The notes: generated from the sequence alone by a model not told the origin. A DNA stretch of 64,000 nt from an uncultured Anaerolineae bacterium (GCA_938022205.1 CALIEB010000007.1:62001-126000); one strand, 5' to 3'. Counted from the stretch's first letter, positions 24,082-33,581 are shown. Numbers and translations: made by a program.

Positions 24082-26109
24082 GTGCAAGCGCGGCGACTAC
24101 ACGGGTTGGTGAGCGCGCTGGCATTCGTGGCGAGTGTCGCGGGGCTGGGGCTGCTCTTTTGGGGCGGGTTCCTGATGCACCCGCTTTTTGCGTTTGAACA
24201 CGTTGAGGCAGGGCTGGGCTACGCGCTGCTGGGTGCGCTGCTCTTGGGCGTGGGGCTTTGGCGGATTGGCGTGTCGCCGTCGCTGCGTGTGCCGCCTATG
24301 CAAGAACGTGCGCCCCGTTGGAACGTGTTCTGGCTAGGCGTGGTCGCGCTGCTGGTGGTCGTTCACTACAACATCTTCCTGTTGCCTAGCCGTGCCGCCG
24401 CGCTTGACCAGCACGTGCAGGTGGTGCTGTTGCTAGGCGGCTGGGGTGCGTGTTGGTGGGCATTGCTCGGCGGTGGTTTGCCGCGCTTGCCGCGCTTGCG
24501 TCTGACGTGGCAAAGCGCGCTTTTCGTCTTGATTATGGCGTTTGCCGCGTGGGCGCGCCTCGTTGACCTCGAAGAGGGCATCCATCGCTTCGTCGATGAG
24601 GTACACTTCGCCAAAGCCGTTGGCGACCTGCTCTATTTTCCCGACGCGCCCATTTTGATGCCGCACGGCGGCGTAACCATGTTCACGTGGCTCTACCCCT
24701 ATGGGCAGCTGTGGACAACGCTGCTCACAGGCGGGGCAAGCCTGACCGGGCTGCGGCTGATGAGCGTGCTGCTGGGCTTGGCGCAAGTGGCGGGCGTGTA
24801 TGTCCTGCTGCGCTTGGGCTTCGACCGCATCACCGCGCTGGTGGGCATGGCGGTGTTGGCGAGCTTTCCGCCTCACTTGCATCTGAGCAGAATAGGGCTG
24901 AACAACATCGCCGACCCCACGTTTGCCGTGTGGGCGTTCATCTTCGCGCTGCTGGCATTGCGCCACAATCGCCAGCGCGACTACGTGCTAGCGGGCGCGT
25001 GCTTGGGCTTGACGCATTACTTTTATGAGGGTGGGCGTGCCTTTTACACGGTGTTCATGCTGCTGTGGCTGGGCTGGCTGTGGTTGACCAGCGCGCGGCG
25101 GCGCGTGCCTTATGGGCTTTGGTACGGCATCGCGGCGTTTGTCGTCACTGTGCTGCCCATGTACTACGTGTGGATAACCAACGAGGTGTCGCTTTTGCCG
25201 CGTGTGGACGCAACCGCACGCGACTTGTCCAGCGAAATTGCACAGGGTTCGCTGCGCATGCCTGTCGTGCAAGTGGTCTGGGAAGGCGTGCGCGCGCTCT
25301 TTCTCGCCTATGTCCACTTTCCGGACAACTCGTCGTTCTACCGCAGCGATACGGGCTACGTGCTGCCGCTGCTCGTGCCGTTCTTCTTGGTTGGGTTGGC
25401 GGCATGCGCGTGGCGGGCGCGCCGCGCCGGCGACAGCCTGCTGCTGTGGTGGGTGCTGGCAGTGCCTGTCGCCAATTACGCCATTGGCACCATGATTTTT
25501 GTCACGCGCTACGCGGTGGGCTTCGTGGCGGTGGCGGCGGTCGTGGCGGTGGGCATGGTGACGGTCACGCGCTTGCTGGGGCGACTGCGCTGGTTTGCGC
25601 CGTTGGCACAGCCGGTGCTGACGCTGTTGGTCGTAGCGGCGATGGTCGGGCAAGCGGACTACTACCTCAATTGGCACTTGCCCCAGTATTACCACCGCCA
25701 GTTCTATTACGAGTATGACCAGACGCGCGACGGTGTGCCGGTTAAAGACTATGACGACATGCTGTTTCGCGCGGTGAAGCTGCCGTCGCCAGTGGACGTG
25801 CATGTCATTGCGCGCGGCGTGCAGGGGCAAATCGGCTTCGGCGCGGTGCTGGCGTTTTACGGACGACATCGTCCAGAAGACTTGACGCTGACGTTTCTTT
25901 ATGTTGAGAACTTGAGCGAACGTTATCTCGCGCGTCTGCCGCGCACGCGCACCCAAGCGTTCTTCTTGGAGCCAGAAGATAACGCCTCGCTAGTGTTGTT
26001 GCGGCGGTTTTTTACGCTTTCCGCCCCGCAAGTCAGTCCGCACAACATCCCGCCCGAGCGGCAGCTGCTGCTTTACGTGGCGGACGTGCTAGACAACATC
26101 AACCGCTAA
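24082..26109 (+). CDS. GT39-like integral membrane glycosyltransferase
   Basis: 675 residues with a GTG start. There are about ten to twelve hydrophobic segments in the first 500 residues and a short soluble C-terminal part. The first large loop has VDEVHFAKAVGDLLYFPDAP, the acidic motif expected of GT-C fold enzymes (ArnT/PMT/GT39 type) that use polyprenyl-phosphate sugars. The substrate is not readable. It is the third gene of the lipoprotein operon and converges with the cytochrome operon at a shared hairpin. Confidence 0.75.
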   Translation: MQARRLHGLVSALAFVASVAGLGLLFWGGFLMHPLFAFEHVEAGLGYALLGALLLGVGLWRIGVSPSLRVPPMQERAPRWNVFWLGVVALLVVVHYNIFLLPSRAAALDQHVQVVLLLGGWGACWWALLGGGLPRLPRLRLTWQSALFVLIMAFAAWARLVDLEEGIHRFVDEVHFAKAVGDLLYFPDAPILMPHGGVTMFTWLYPYGQLWTTLLTGGASLTGLRLMSVLLGLAQVAGVYVLLRLGFDRITALVGMAVLASFPPHLHLSRIGLNNIADPTFAVWAFIFALLALRHNRQRDYVLAGACLGLTHYFYEGGRAFYTVFMLLWLGWLWLTSARRRVPYGLWYGIAAFVVTVLPMYYVWITNEVSLLPRVDATARDLSSEIAQGSLRMPVVQVVWEGVRALFLAYVHFPDNSSFYRSDTGYVLPLLVPFFLVGLAACAWRARRAGDSLLLWWVLAVPVANYAIGTMIFVTRYAVGFVAVAAVVAVGMVTVTRLLGRLRWFAPLAQPVLTLLVVAAMVGQADYYLNWHLPQYYHRQFYYEYDQTRDGVPVKDYDDMLFRAVKLPSPVDVHVIARGVQGQIGFGAVLAFYGRHRPEDLTLTFLYVENLSERYLARLPRTRTQAFFLEPEDNASLVLLRRFFTLSAPQVSPHNIPPERQLLLYVADVLDNINR

Positions 26110-26115
26110 ATAAAA

Positions 26116-26144
26116 CAAGGCGTTTGGGTTGCCCAAACGCCTTG
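26116..26144 (-). terminator. Perfect hairpin terminator at the end of the cytochrome operon
   Basis: CAAGGCGTTTGGG (26116-26128) and CCCAAACGCCTTG (26132-26144) form a perfect 13-bp stem with a 3-nt loop. On the minus strand it is followed by TTTTATTT, so it terminates the Rieske/cyt b/cyt c transcript. It may also stop the convergent plus-strand operon, though no T-tract follows on that side. Confidence 0.88.
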
Positions 26145-26167
26145 CTGTGTGTGGCTTGTTGCTGCGC

Positions 26168-27472
26168 CTATTCGGAGTAGCTCTTGATATAGGCGATGAT
26201 GTTGGCGATGTCTTGTGCGCTCAATTGGTCGGGGTAAGTTACCGGCATCACGCCCGAAGCGTAACCGTCGACAATGTAGGCATTGGGCATGAGAATGCTT
26301 TCGATGAGATAGCGTTCCGCGTCGTAGCCGGCGAACTGTGGCAGGGCAAGGCGCACGTTGTTCACGGTCTCCCAAGTCGTTTCCGTGTTGGGAGCTTGCA
26401 CGCCGCCAAGATGGCAGCTGGAGCAGCCCAAGCGCGTGCCGACCAGCGTGCGGCTGTCGCCGTTGTAAATCGCCTTGCCTACTTCCGCGTCGCCCGTCAG
26501 CATCATGACCGCCTCGTAAGCGGCGTTCACGTCACTACCAATCGTTTGTGGACGGTCGCCGCCCGCGCTTACCAGTGCCGCGTCGGCTTTGAGCTTCATG
26601 AACTGGTTGACGGCATACAAGTCTTCTAGCGTCCAGTTGTCGCCCTTGTCCCAGTTGAGGATGTAGTTGACGATGTCTTCGACTTGGTCAGGACGCAGCG
26701 GACCGCCGCCCAACTGCGACCATGACACCATCAGCGTGCCGCCCCATGCGTCTTGCGAGCCCGGGCGACCGTGAATGAGCGTCGTGCGCAAGAAGCCCGC
26801 GAGGTCGCCCGCCCAATCCGCTTGCCGCAGGCGGTCAGCGTCGCGGATGAGGTACTCGGTCAATGCCAAGCCGCCTTGTGCCATGCGCGCCTCGAGCTGG
26901 GGCAGGTAGCCTTTGTCGACGGCGGGCATCAGCTTGTCTAACAGTGCGGCGCGCTGCTCGTAAAGCGGCGCGAGCTGCTCGTCAATGGCGGCGATTTGCG
27001 CGGGCAAGCTGCCCTCTACGTCAGGGTTGAGCGTCGCGTCGATTTCGCGGATGCGCGCGGCGATCTCTGTTAAGCGTTCGGGGGAGGGGTTTTGCGTTGT
27101 TTCGGTGATGAGAGCCTCGCGCTCGCGGTTGGCATCGGCAATGCGCGAGTTGATTTCCGACTGCGTGCGTTCAAGGCGCGCGATGGCAACGTTCACGCTG
27201 GCGAGAAAGTCGTGACCGAATAACTGCGGGTTGTTCAGACCGGGCGCACGTTCGGCAATTCCCAAGCCGTTCGCGCCGTGACACGTCGAGCAATTGGCGG
27301 CAAAAAGCTCCGCGCCGCGCTCAATTGAACGCCCGAGATGCTGCCGCTCAAACGCCGCCATGCGAGCGGGTTCATTGATGGCAACCCAACCAATAAGCAC
27401 CATGATAGCAACGAACATCGTGATGCCGAGTGAAATACGCCCTTCAATGCTTTCAATAATCAGACGATTCAT
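26168..27472 (-). CDS. Membrane-anchored dihaem cytochrome c of the Rieske/b complex
   Basis: 434 residues. One N-terminal membrane helix (about 15-32) is uncleaved, with two c-type haem sites, CSTCH at 61-65 and CSSCH at 350-354. Probable methionine ligands are M248 and M409. Between the first haem site and its ligand lies an insertion of about 120 residues, mostly charged helix with heptad-like repeats (RLERTQSEINSRIADANRER; EIAARIREIDATL), predicted coiled coil. This is the last gene of the operon after Rieske and cytochrome b and would carry electrons out of that complex at the outer face of the membrane. Confidence 0.88.
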   Translation of the reverse strand: MNRLIIESIEGRISLGITMFVAIMVLIGWVAINEPARMAAFERQHLGRSIERGAELFAANCSTCHGANGLGIAERAPGLNNPQLFGHDFLASVNVAIARLERTQSEINSRIADANREREALITETTQNPSPERLTEIAARIREIDATLNPDVEGSLPAQIAAIDEQLAPLYEQRAALLDKLMPAVDKGYLPQLEARMAQGGLALTEYLIRDADRLRQADWAGDLAGFLRTTLIHGRPGSQDAWGGTLMVSWSQLGGGPLRPDQVEDIVNYILNWDKGDNWTLEDLYAVNQFMKLKADAALVSAGGDRPQTIGSDVNAAYEAVMMLTGDAEVGKAIYNGDSRTLVGTRLGCSSCHLGGVQAPNTETTWETVNNVRLALPQFAGYDAERYLIESILMPNAYIVDGYASGVMPVTYPDQLSAQDIANIIAYIKSYSE

Positions 27473-27566
27473 GTTCGCACATTTCCCTGTTTGGTGAAGT
27501 GATTCTCGCGTCCAGCGGGGGTATCACCGTTTAGCGATGCCCCCGCTGCTAACAACCGTTCTTGGC

Positions 27567-29381
27567 TTAGTCGAAGTACGCCGAGTCTCTGTGTAGATAG
27601 AAGTGCTTGGCATCGATGCGGCGCAAGATGGTGGGATTGCCGTCCTGGTCGAGAACCGGCTGACCCATCGTATCCAGCACGTACAGGAAGATGGGTTCGC
27701 CGTTCGCGTCACGCTGCACCTTGCCGTTGACCACTTCGACACCGTCCCAGCTAATTACGAGGTCGATACGGCGTAAGTTAGGCTGGTCCTCGGTGATGAC
27801 AATCGCGCCCCAGGCGTTGGGCAGCTCTTCGCCGTACTTTTTAAGGTCGTGCGCCAGCATCTCGAGCAGGTGCTTGAGCTGCGGTGCGTCGTCTGGCACG
27901 GGACGGAAGTTGCTAGGCAGCGCGACAAGGTGGTCGCGCGAGACCAGCACGTTGCGCATTTGCGCAAGCTCACCGTTTTCGTTGATGCGGCTTTGGAACG
28001 CGCTAATCGTGCTGCGCGCGTCCGCCGCGCCGATTTGTGCGGTGGTGTACATGCCCGGCACGGCTTGCTCAAACGGTATTGTGCGGGCAGGACCGACGTG
28101 GCTGTGCGCTGGCTCCATCGTCAGCTTGTGCAGGATTTCGATTTCGGCGGAGGTTGCCACCGCGAACTCTGGCAAGCCCATGTAGCTCAACACGGTGGTG
28201 AAGCTGACCAGCAGCATTGCCAACGTCAGGGAGATGCGGCGATGTGCGTAGCGGCGGCTCTTGGTCACGTCAAGATAGGGCATGACGGCTAGCACGCCGA
28301 TGAGCAGCGTCGGGAAGGCGATGCCCCAGAAGAACTTGTCCCCCAGCTTAAGCGCGCCCTGAATCCACAAGAAGTACCACGGGGCGGTTGTGCCGAGCGG
28401 GGTGTTCTGCGGGTCAGCGTGGTTTTCCAGCGGCGCGTGATAGAACCAGATGCACAGCACGACCAAGATGAACGTGGTCACGCTCATCCAAAGGATTTCG
28501 TTGGTCATGATGTCGGGGATGAAGTAGACGCGCTTGTCCAGCGGCACGCGCTTGGCGGTGTCTTCGCCGATGTTCTCGAGGCGCGGCGGCAAGCTGTGAC
28601 CGTGAATAATCACCTTGTAGTAGTGAACGCCGGTGAAGACGAACAGCAGCAAGGGCAGCAGCAGCACGTGCGCCAGATAGAAGCGCAGCAAGCCGTTCGC
28701 GCCCAGCTCAGGCGCGCCGCGCACCAGCAGGTTGACCTGTTCGCCGATGAGGGGGGTGGCTTCTGCCATCGACGCGCCAATCGTCACCGCCCAGAGTGAC
28801 AATTGGTCCCAAGGCAGCAGGTAGCCTGTGAAGCTGAGCAAGCCGGTGATCACTAGCAGCAGCACGCCGGTGAACCAAGTGAACTGGCGCGGTTTTTTGT
28901 AGCTGCCGGTGATCCACGTTCGCATCATGTGCATGGCGACAATCAGCACCATTGCCTCTGCGCCGAGACGGTGCAGGTCGCGCACGAACTGCCCCAGCGG
29001 CACGTTGCTGAGAATGTTGAGCATGTTGCCGTAGGCGATTTCGGGCGAGGGCGTGTACCACAACATCAGCAGCAAGCCCGTAATCGTTTCGAACACGACG
29101 AAGTAGGTGGACAGCCAGCCCAAGCGGAAGGTGGGATAAACGCCGGTCATGTCCTTGTGGAAATAGCCGGGGCGCATGTGCAGCCAGAAGCTGTCGGCGT
29201 GGGGGCGCAAGCGTGGGTCAGGCTTGCGCATCTGGTCGCCGCGCAGCGCGGCGCGGATGTCGCCGATGTTCATGCCTGCCGTAATGCGCTCAACGGTTTC
29301 GTCGATGCCCTCGAAAATGGCTTTCTTCAAGCCTTTTTCGCGCACATCGTCTAAAAAGGACGGAAAGGGTAGGATAGACAT
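27567..29381 (-). CDS. Fused cytochrome b (b6 plus subunit IV type) with C-terminal extension
   Basis: 604 residues. The N-terminal part (about 75-262) is the haem-binding four-helix core. H137 and H151 are 14 apart, and H238 and H253 are 15 apart, the spacing of b6-type cytochromes. The subunit IV-like part (about 280-405) follows in the same chain. Its quinol-site motif, usually PEWY, reads APWY at 333-336. Residues from about 410 to 604 form a soluble extension of some 195 residues with no known family (LVSRDHLVALPSNF; WGAIVITEDQPNLRR). It works with the Rieske protein upstream and cytochrome c downstream in quinol oxidation. Confidence 0.9.
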   Translation of the reverse strand: MSILPFPSFLDDVREKGLKKAIFEGIDETVERITAGMNIGDIRAALRGDQMRKPDPRLRPHADSFWLHMRPGYFHKDMTGVYPTFRLGWLSTYFVVFETITGLLLMLWYTPSPEIAYGNMLNILSNVPLGQFVRDLHRLGAEAMVLIVAMHMMRTWITGSYKKPRQFTWFTGVLLLVITGLLSFTGYLLPWDQLSLWAVTIGASMAEATPLIGEQVNLLVRGAPELGANGLLRFYLAHVLLLPLLLFVFTGVHYYKVIIHGHSLPPRLENIGEDTAKRVPLDKRVYFIPDIMTNEILWMSVTTFILVVLCIWFYHAPLENHADPQNTPLGTTAPWYFLWIQGALKLGDKFFWGIAFPTLLIGVLAVMPYLDVTKSRRYAHRRISLTLAMLLVSFTTVLSYMGLPEFAVATSAEIEILHKLTMEPAHSHVGPARTIPFEQAVPGMYTTAQIGAADARSTISAFQSRINENGELAQMRNVLVSRDHLVALPSNFRPVPDDAPQLKHLLEMLAHDLKKYGEELPNAWGAIVITEDQPNLRRIDLVISWDGVEVVNGKVQRDANGEPIFLYVLDTMGQPVLDQDGNPTILRRIDAKHFYLHRDSAYFD

Positions 29382-29419
29382 ACGCGCTAGGTTCTCCTCA
29401 TGCTAACAATAAAACGCCA

Positions 29420-30031
29420 TCAATGCACAGGACCGAGAATTCTGCGCCCTGTGTTTATACGAATGCTCGCCACCGTCTTGTTGGGGTCAAGCGCGACGGG
29501 TCCGCCGGTGCTGTCTGTCTCCGCCACTGTGCCGTCGTTGTAGGTCACGCGCAGCACAAAGCGGTCGAGCGCACGTGGCGCGGGTCCTTCAATCCAGCTG
29601 CCATCGCCATTGAATTTGGAGCCATGACAGGGACACTCGAAGCGGTCGTTGGTCGCCACCCACTTCGGCAGGCAGCCCAAGTGCGTGCAAACGCCGTACA
29701 GCGCGAGGATGCCGTTTTCGGTGTTGCTGACGTGAAAACGCCCGGTGGCGACGGTCTTGGGCTGTTCGTTGACGGCGGGCAAATCGGCAATGTCAAACGG
29801 GAACTCGCCGCCGAACTCGCCCTCTTTGAAGCGTGGGAAAGCAAACCAAATCAAGCCCGCGCCCACCTGTCCGAGCAGCAAGGCGATTGACGCGCCCCAA
29901 ATGTAATACAAAAATTCCCGACGTGACGGCGGGGGAACAGTGACACCTTCACCGCTAGCGGCACTGGTGGCAGGCTTGGCGACGCTTGTTCTAACTTCAA
30001 GTTCGCCCTTGCTTGGATTTGCGGTTGCCAT
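29420..30031 (-). CDS. Rieske [2Fe-2S] protein
   Basis: 203 residues from the ATG at 30031, which has AAGGAG four bases upstream; a GTG at 30055 in the same frame overlaps that site and is rejected. A Tat/anchor-like N-terminus with SRREFLYYIWGASIALLLG (36-54) provides one membrane helix. The cluster ligands are in CTHLGC (115-120) and CPCHGS (133-138), with the usual Gly/Pro-rich end GPAPRALDRF. First gene of the Rieske/cyt b/cyt c operon, behind a near-consensus promoter. Confidence 0.93.
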   Translation of the reverse strand: MATANPSKGELEVRTSVAKPATSAASGEGVTVPPPSRREFLYYIWGASIALLLGQVGAGLIWFAFPRFKEGEFGGEFPFDIADLPAVNEQPKTVATGRFHVSNTENGILALYGVCTHLGCLPKWVATNDRFECPCHGSKFNGDGSWIEGPAPRALDRFVLRVTYNDGTVAETDSTGGPVALDPNKTVASIRINTGRRILGPVH

Positions 30032-30169
30032 AATCTCCTTGCTTCCTCCAAACACAATGGGGTTGTTTTGTTAAAAATGCGCCTTAAACCACTTCAGACG
30101 CGCTTAGGACACGCTCTTTAGGTCTTGCATGATAGTAAATGCGAAAAATGTCACAATCATGACGACATA

Positions 30170-30198
30170 ACTATAACACAGCTTGCCCACCCTGTCAA
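30170..30198 (-). promoter_or_regulatory. Near-consensus sigma-70 promoter of the Rieske/cyt b/cyt c operon
   Basis: On the minus strand TTGACA (30193-30198) and TATAGT (30170-30175) are separated by exactly 17 bp. This is the best-matching promoter in the window. Transcription would start near 30163 and give a leader of about 130 nt before the Rieske ATG. Confidence 0.8.
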
Positions 30199-30233
30199 AA
30201 TAAAATGTGACCATCGGCAGACAAAAAGAGCAT

Positions 30234-30262
30234 ACCCCACCATGTGTAGCGCGTGGTGGGGT
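30234..30262 (-). terminator. Hairpin terminator after the metal ATPase gene
   Basis: ACCCCACCA (30234-30242) and TGGTGGGGT (30254-30262) form a perfect 9-bp stem, 25 bp after the end of the minus-strand ATPase gene. On that strand it is followed by ATGCTCTTTTTG, a T-run a few bases away. Confidence 0.6.
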
Positions 30263-30287
30263 TGCTTGGTGTGGGGACGGGACGTTG

Positions 30288-32249
30288 CTATGCGCTGGTT
30301 TGGGCGCGGCGGCGTGCCAGCTCGGGCAGGAGTAGCAGCTGCACCAAGCCGTTGGTGACGACAATCACCGTGCTGCCCTCATGTCCCAGCACGCCCAAAG
30401 GCAGCGGCAGCGACACGACGAACACGCTGATAATCAGCAGAACAATCACGGCAATGGAGAAGCTGATGTTCTGCCAGACCACGCGCCGCGCCAGCCGCGC
30501 CAGCTTAATTGTGTCGACGATGCGCTCGAGCTTGTCGCTCATCAACACGACATCGGCGGTTTCCATTGCCACGTCGGTGCCGGCACCGCCCATCGCTAGC
30601 CCGACACTAGCGGTCGCCAGTGCGGGCGCGTCGTTCACGCCGTCGCCCACCATCGCCACCACGCCGCGCTCGTCCATCAGCTGCTTCAGCACGGTCACTT
30701 TGTCTTCAGGCATGAGCTGGGCATGGACGCGCTGAATGCCCAGCTCTTGGGCGATGTGGTGCGCCACTTGGGCGTTGTCGCCGGTGAACATGGCGGTCGC
30801 AATGCCCATATCGTGCAGCTGGCGGACAACAGCACGCGCTTGCGGGCGTACTTGGTCGGCGACTGCCAGCGCACCCAGCCACACGCCCTCGCGCAGCACG
30901 CCGATCAGCGTCTTGCCTTGCGCCTCTAGCGCGCTGATTTGTGCTTGTAGCGGCGCGGGCGGCGGTGTAATGGCGGCCAGATGTGTCATGCTGCCGACTT
31001 CAACGCGCGCGCCTGCTAGCGTGGCGACCAAGCCGCGCCCGACCAACGCCTCAAACGCGCTAACTTCTGTGAGTGGCAAACCGCGCGCTTGCGCCGCCTG
31101 CACAACCGCGCGCGCGATAGGATGCTCGGAGCGCGCCTCGACCGATGCTGCTACACCTAGCAGCTCCGCCTCGTCAACGTCGTGCGGCAAAATGTCGGTT
31201 ACGTCGGGCTTGCCTTGTGTCAACGTGCCAGTTTTGTCAAAGGCAACCGCGTTCACCCGCGCTAGCTCCTCAAGATACGCGCCGCCTTTGAGCAGCACGC
31301 CCATGCGCGCGCCCGACGCAATCGCGCTGATGAACGAGGCCGGCACGCTAATCACCAGCGCGCACGGCGATGCCACCGTCATCAAGACCATCGCGCGGTA
31401 GAAGTTGCTGGCAAATGCCACGTCGAAGAGCAGCGGCGGAATGACGATGATGAGTCCCACCGCCGCGATGATGAAGGTCGCGTAAGCCTGCTCAAAGCGG
31501 TCGAGGAAACGCTCGGTTGGGGCTTGGCTTTCTTGCGCCTCTTCGACCATTTGGATAACCCGCGCTAGCGTGGTTTCCGACGCGCTCTTGGTGGCGCGGA
31601 TGTCGAGCAGCCCCTGCTTGTTCAGGGTGCCGGCGTAGACGATATCGCCCACGCCTTTGTCGACGGGCAGGCTCTCGCCGGTGATGGGGGACTCATCGAC
31701 CGACGATTGCCCGCTGATGACCACGCCGTCCACCGCAATGCGCTCGGCGGGCTGAATGAGGACGATGTCGCCCACGCGAATGTCGTTGAGCTTGAGCGTG
31801 ACAATCTTGCCATCACGGCGGACTTGTGCTGTTTCGGGATAGAGCTTGAACAGACTTTTGATGGCTTGGCGGCTGCGCCCGATAGCGTAGTCTTGCAGCA
31901 CGTTGCTCAGCGAGAACAAGAACAACAGCAGCGCGCCCTCATGCCATTGGTCGATGACCGCCGCGCCGAGTGCCGCCAAAATCATCAGCATGTCTACGTC
32001 CAGCTTGCGCTCTTTGAAGAGCGACACCAGCGCGTTGCGTGCGCCAAAAAAGCCGCCCGCCGCGTAGCTGATGAGGTTAAACGCCAGCGTAAGCGTCGCG
32101 TTTGCGCCTAGCTGTTGGCTCGCCCAGCTGGCAAGCATCGCTAGCGCGGTGATGACGACGAAGCGCGGCGCAAGCCATTCTTCCTCAAGGTAGAACAGGC
32201 GTGGCGTGGCTGGCGTTTGGTTGGCGAGCGTGGTGTTGACTGCGGTCAT
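30288..32249 (-). CDS. P1B-type heavy-metal ATPase with SPC motif (P1B-4-like)
   Basis: 653 residues with no N-terminal metal-binding domain. It has the A-domain GESLPV, the metal-binding membrane motif SPC (in TVASPCALVIS) in place of CPC, the phosphorylation site DKTGTLTQGK, the ATP-binding EHPIARAV, the hinge GDGVNDAPAL, and HEGSTVIVVTNGL in the last membrane pair. SPC plus HEGS/T and lack of an N-terminal HMA domain are marks of the P1B-4 subgroup, which exports Co, Zn or Fe. The exact metal is not readable. A strong AAAGGAGG-like site precedes the ATG. Confidence 0.9.
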   Translation of the reverse strand: MTAVNTTLANQTPATPRLFYLEEEWLAPRFVVITALAMLASWASQQLGANATLTLAFNLISYAAGGFFGARNALVSLFKERKLDVDMLMILAALGAAVIDQWHEGALLLFLFSLSNVLQDYAIGRSRQAIKSLFKLYPETAQVRRDGKIVTLKLNDIRVGDIVLIQPAERIAVDGVVISGQSSVDESPITGESLPVDKGVGDIVYAGTLNKQGLLDIRATKSASETTLARVIQMVEEAQESQAPTERFLDRFEQAYATFIIAAVGLIIVIPPLLFDVAFASNFYRAMVLMTVASPCALVISVPASFISAIASGARMGVLLKGGAYLEELARVNAVAFDKTGTLTQGKPDVTDILPHDVDEAELLGVAASVEARSEHPIARAVVQAAQARGLPLTEVSAFEALVGRGLVATLAGARVEVGSMTHLAAITPPPAPLQAQISALEAQGKTLIGVLREGVWLGALAVADQVRPQARAVVRQLHDMGIATAMFTGDNAQVAHHIAQELGIQRVHAQLMPEDKVTVLKQLMDERGVVAMVGDGVNDAPALATASVGLAMGGAGTDVAMETADVVLMSDKLERIVDTIKLARLARRVVWQNISFSIAVIVLLIISVFVVSLPLPLGVLGHEGSTVIVVTNGLVQLLLLPELARRRAQTSA

Positions 32250-32379
32250 CGCAAGACCTCCTTTAGGTAGATAGATGACGTATTTGCTATGTTAATTAGG
32301 CGTTGCGATAGGCATTAAATTTACTTGTATCATGCTGTTACTTTTCATTTTAATCGCCGTTAAAACAAAACGCAAGCGG

Positions 32380-32385
32380 TATAAT
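32380..32385 (+). promoter_or_regulatory. TATAAT -10 element before the DUF3095 gene
   Basis: A perfect TATAAT 32 bp before the ATG at 32418; no strong -35. The divergent ATPase gene starts at 32249 and the 168-bp gap holds no other feature. Confidence 0.55.
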
Positions 32386-32417
32386 AAGACCAACGCTTAA
32401 AAACTCGTGAGGCTTTT

Positions 32418-33581
32418 ATGAGCGCAAACGAACGCTTTTATCAGGACTTGCCCAGCGTCACTAGCATCAACGCCATCACCGACCCCACCATTTACCACGA
32501 CATGCCCGCTGACTGGCTTATCGTCATCACGGACGTGCAAGGGTCGACGCAAGCCATCGAAGCGGGCAAGTACAAAGAGGTCAACGGCATTGCTGCCGCC
32601 AACATTTGCGCGCTGCTGAATAACTTGCCGCGCGACGTTGACCTACCCTTTGTCTTCGGCGGCGACGGTGCGACCATTGTTATCCCGCCCGATGTTGTGC
32701 CGCAAGCGCGCGCCTCGCTCATCGCCACGCAGCGGCTCGCCCGCGAGCAGTTCGGGCTGACGCTACGCATTGGCATGGTGCCGATTGCCGACGTGCTAGC
32801 CGAAGGCTACCGCGTGCGCGTTGCCAAGCTCAAATACAGCGACAACTTTTATCAGGCGGTGTTCACGGGGGGCGGGCTGGCGTGTGCTGAAAAGCTCATC
32901 AAGGCGGCAGATACGGCGGCGCGCTATGCTGTCCAAGACGATGGCGCGGACTACGCGGCGGATTTCAGCGGCTACGAGTGCCGTTGGAATGAAATCCCCA
33001 GCCAGTATGACGAGACGGTAAGCCTGTTAGTGCAGGCAATGGGGCGCGATGAGGCGGACAACCGCCGCATCTATGCTGAGGTGCTGCAAGCTATTGAGAA
33101 CATTTATGGCAACGAAGCGGCGCGTAACCCTTTAGCGATTGAGCGCATGCGTCCCTCGCTTAACGTCGCCGATTACAGCGTTGAAACGCGCATCCGCAGC
33201 CGCAGCGCACGCTTGGGCGACCGCTTGCGCTTGATGTTGTGGAGCGTCGGCGGCTGGCTGCTGTGGGCGTATAAGGACAAGATTTGGGAACGCTACAAGC
33301 GCGTCGTTGTCGAAGCGACCGACCGCGAGAAGTTCGACGACATGCTGCGCATGATTATCGCAGGGACAGTCGCACAGCGCGACGCGCTCACACAAGCGTT
33401 AGAAGCCAAACGCCAGCGTGGTGAGCTGGTCTATGGCATTCACACGGCAAAGCACGCGCTGATGACCTGCCTTGTGTTTGACCGCTTCGGCAAGCAAGTC
33501 CACTTTGTCGACGGCGCAAACGGCGGCTACGCGCTGGCAGCCCGCCAGCTTAAGGCGCAGCTAAAAGGTAAGGCCGGCTAG
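32418..33581 (+). CDS. DUF3095 family protein (adenylate-cyclase-like fold)
   Basis: 387 residues. The N-terminal two thirds have the look of DUF3095: FYQDLPSVTSINAITDP, DWLIVITDVQGSTQAIEAGKY, then FVFGGDGATIVIPP. The VITDVQGST and GGDGA elements resemble the metal- and nucleotide-binding motifs of class III adenylate/guanylate cyclases, so a nucleotide-related activity is likely but unproven. The gene is alone with its own promoter-like element, and its last four bases overlap the convergent DUF6285 gene. Confidence 0.8.
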   Translation: MSANERFYQDLPSVTSINAITDPTIYHDMPADWLIVITDVQGSTQAIEAGKYKEVNGIAAANICALLNNLPRDVDLPFVFGGDGATIVIPPDVVPQARASLIATQRLAREQFGLTLRIGMVPIADVLAEGYRVRVAKLKYSDNFYQAVFTGGGLACAEKLIKAADTAARYAVQDDGADYAADFSGYECRWNEIPSQYDETVSLLVQAMGRDEADNRRIYAEVLQAIENIYGNEAARNPLAIERMRPSLNVADYSVETRIRSRSARLGDRLRLMLWSVGGWLLWAYKDKIWERYKRVVVEATDREKFDDMLRMIIAGTVAQRDALTQALEAKRQRGELVYGIHTAKHALMTCLVFDRFGKQVHFVDGANGGYALAARQLKAQLKGKAG

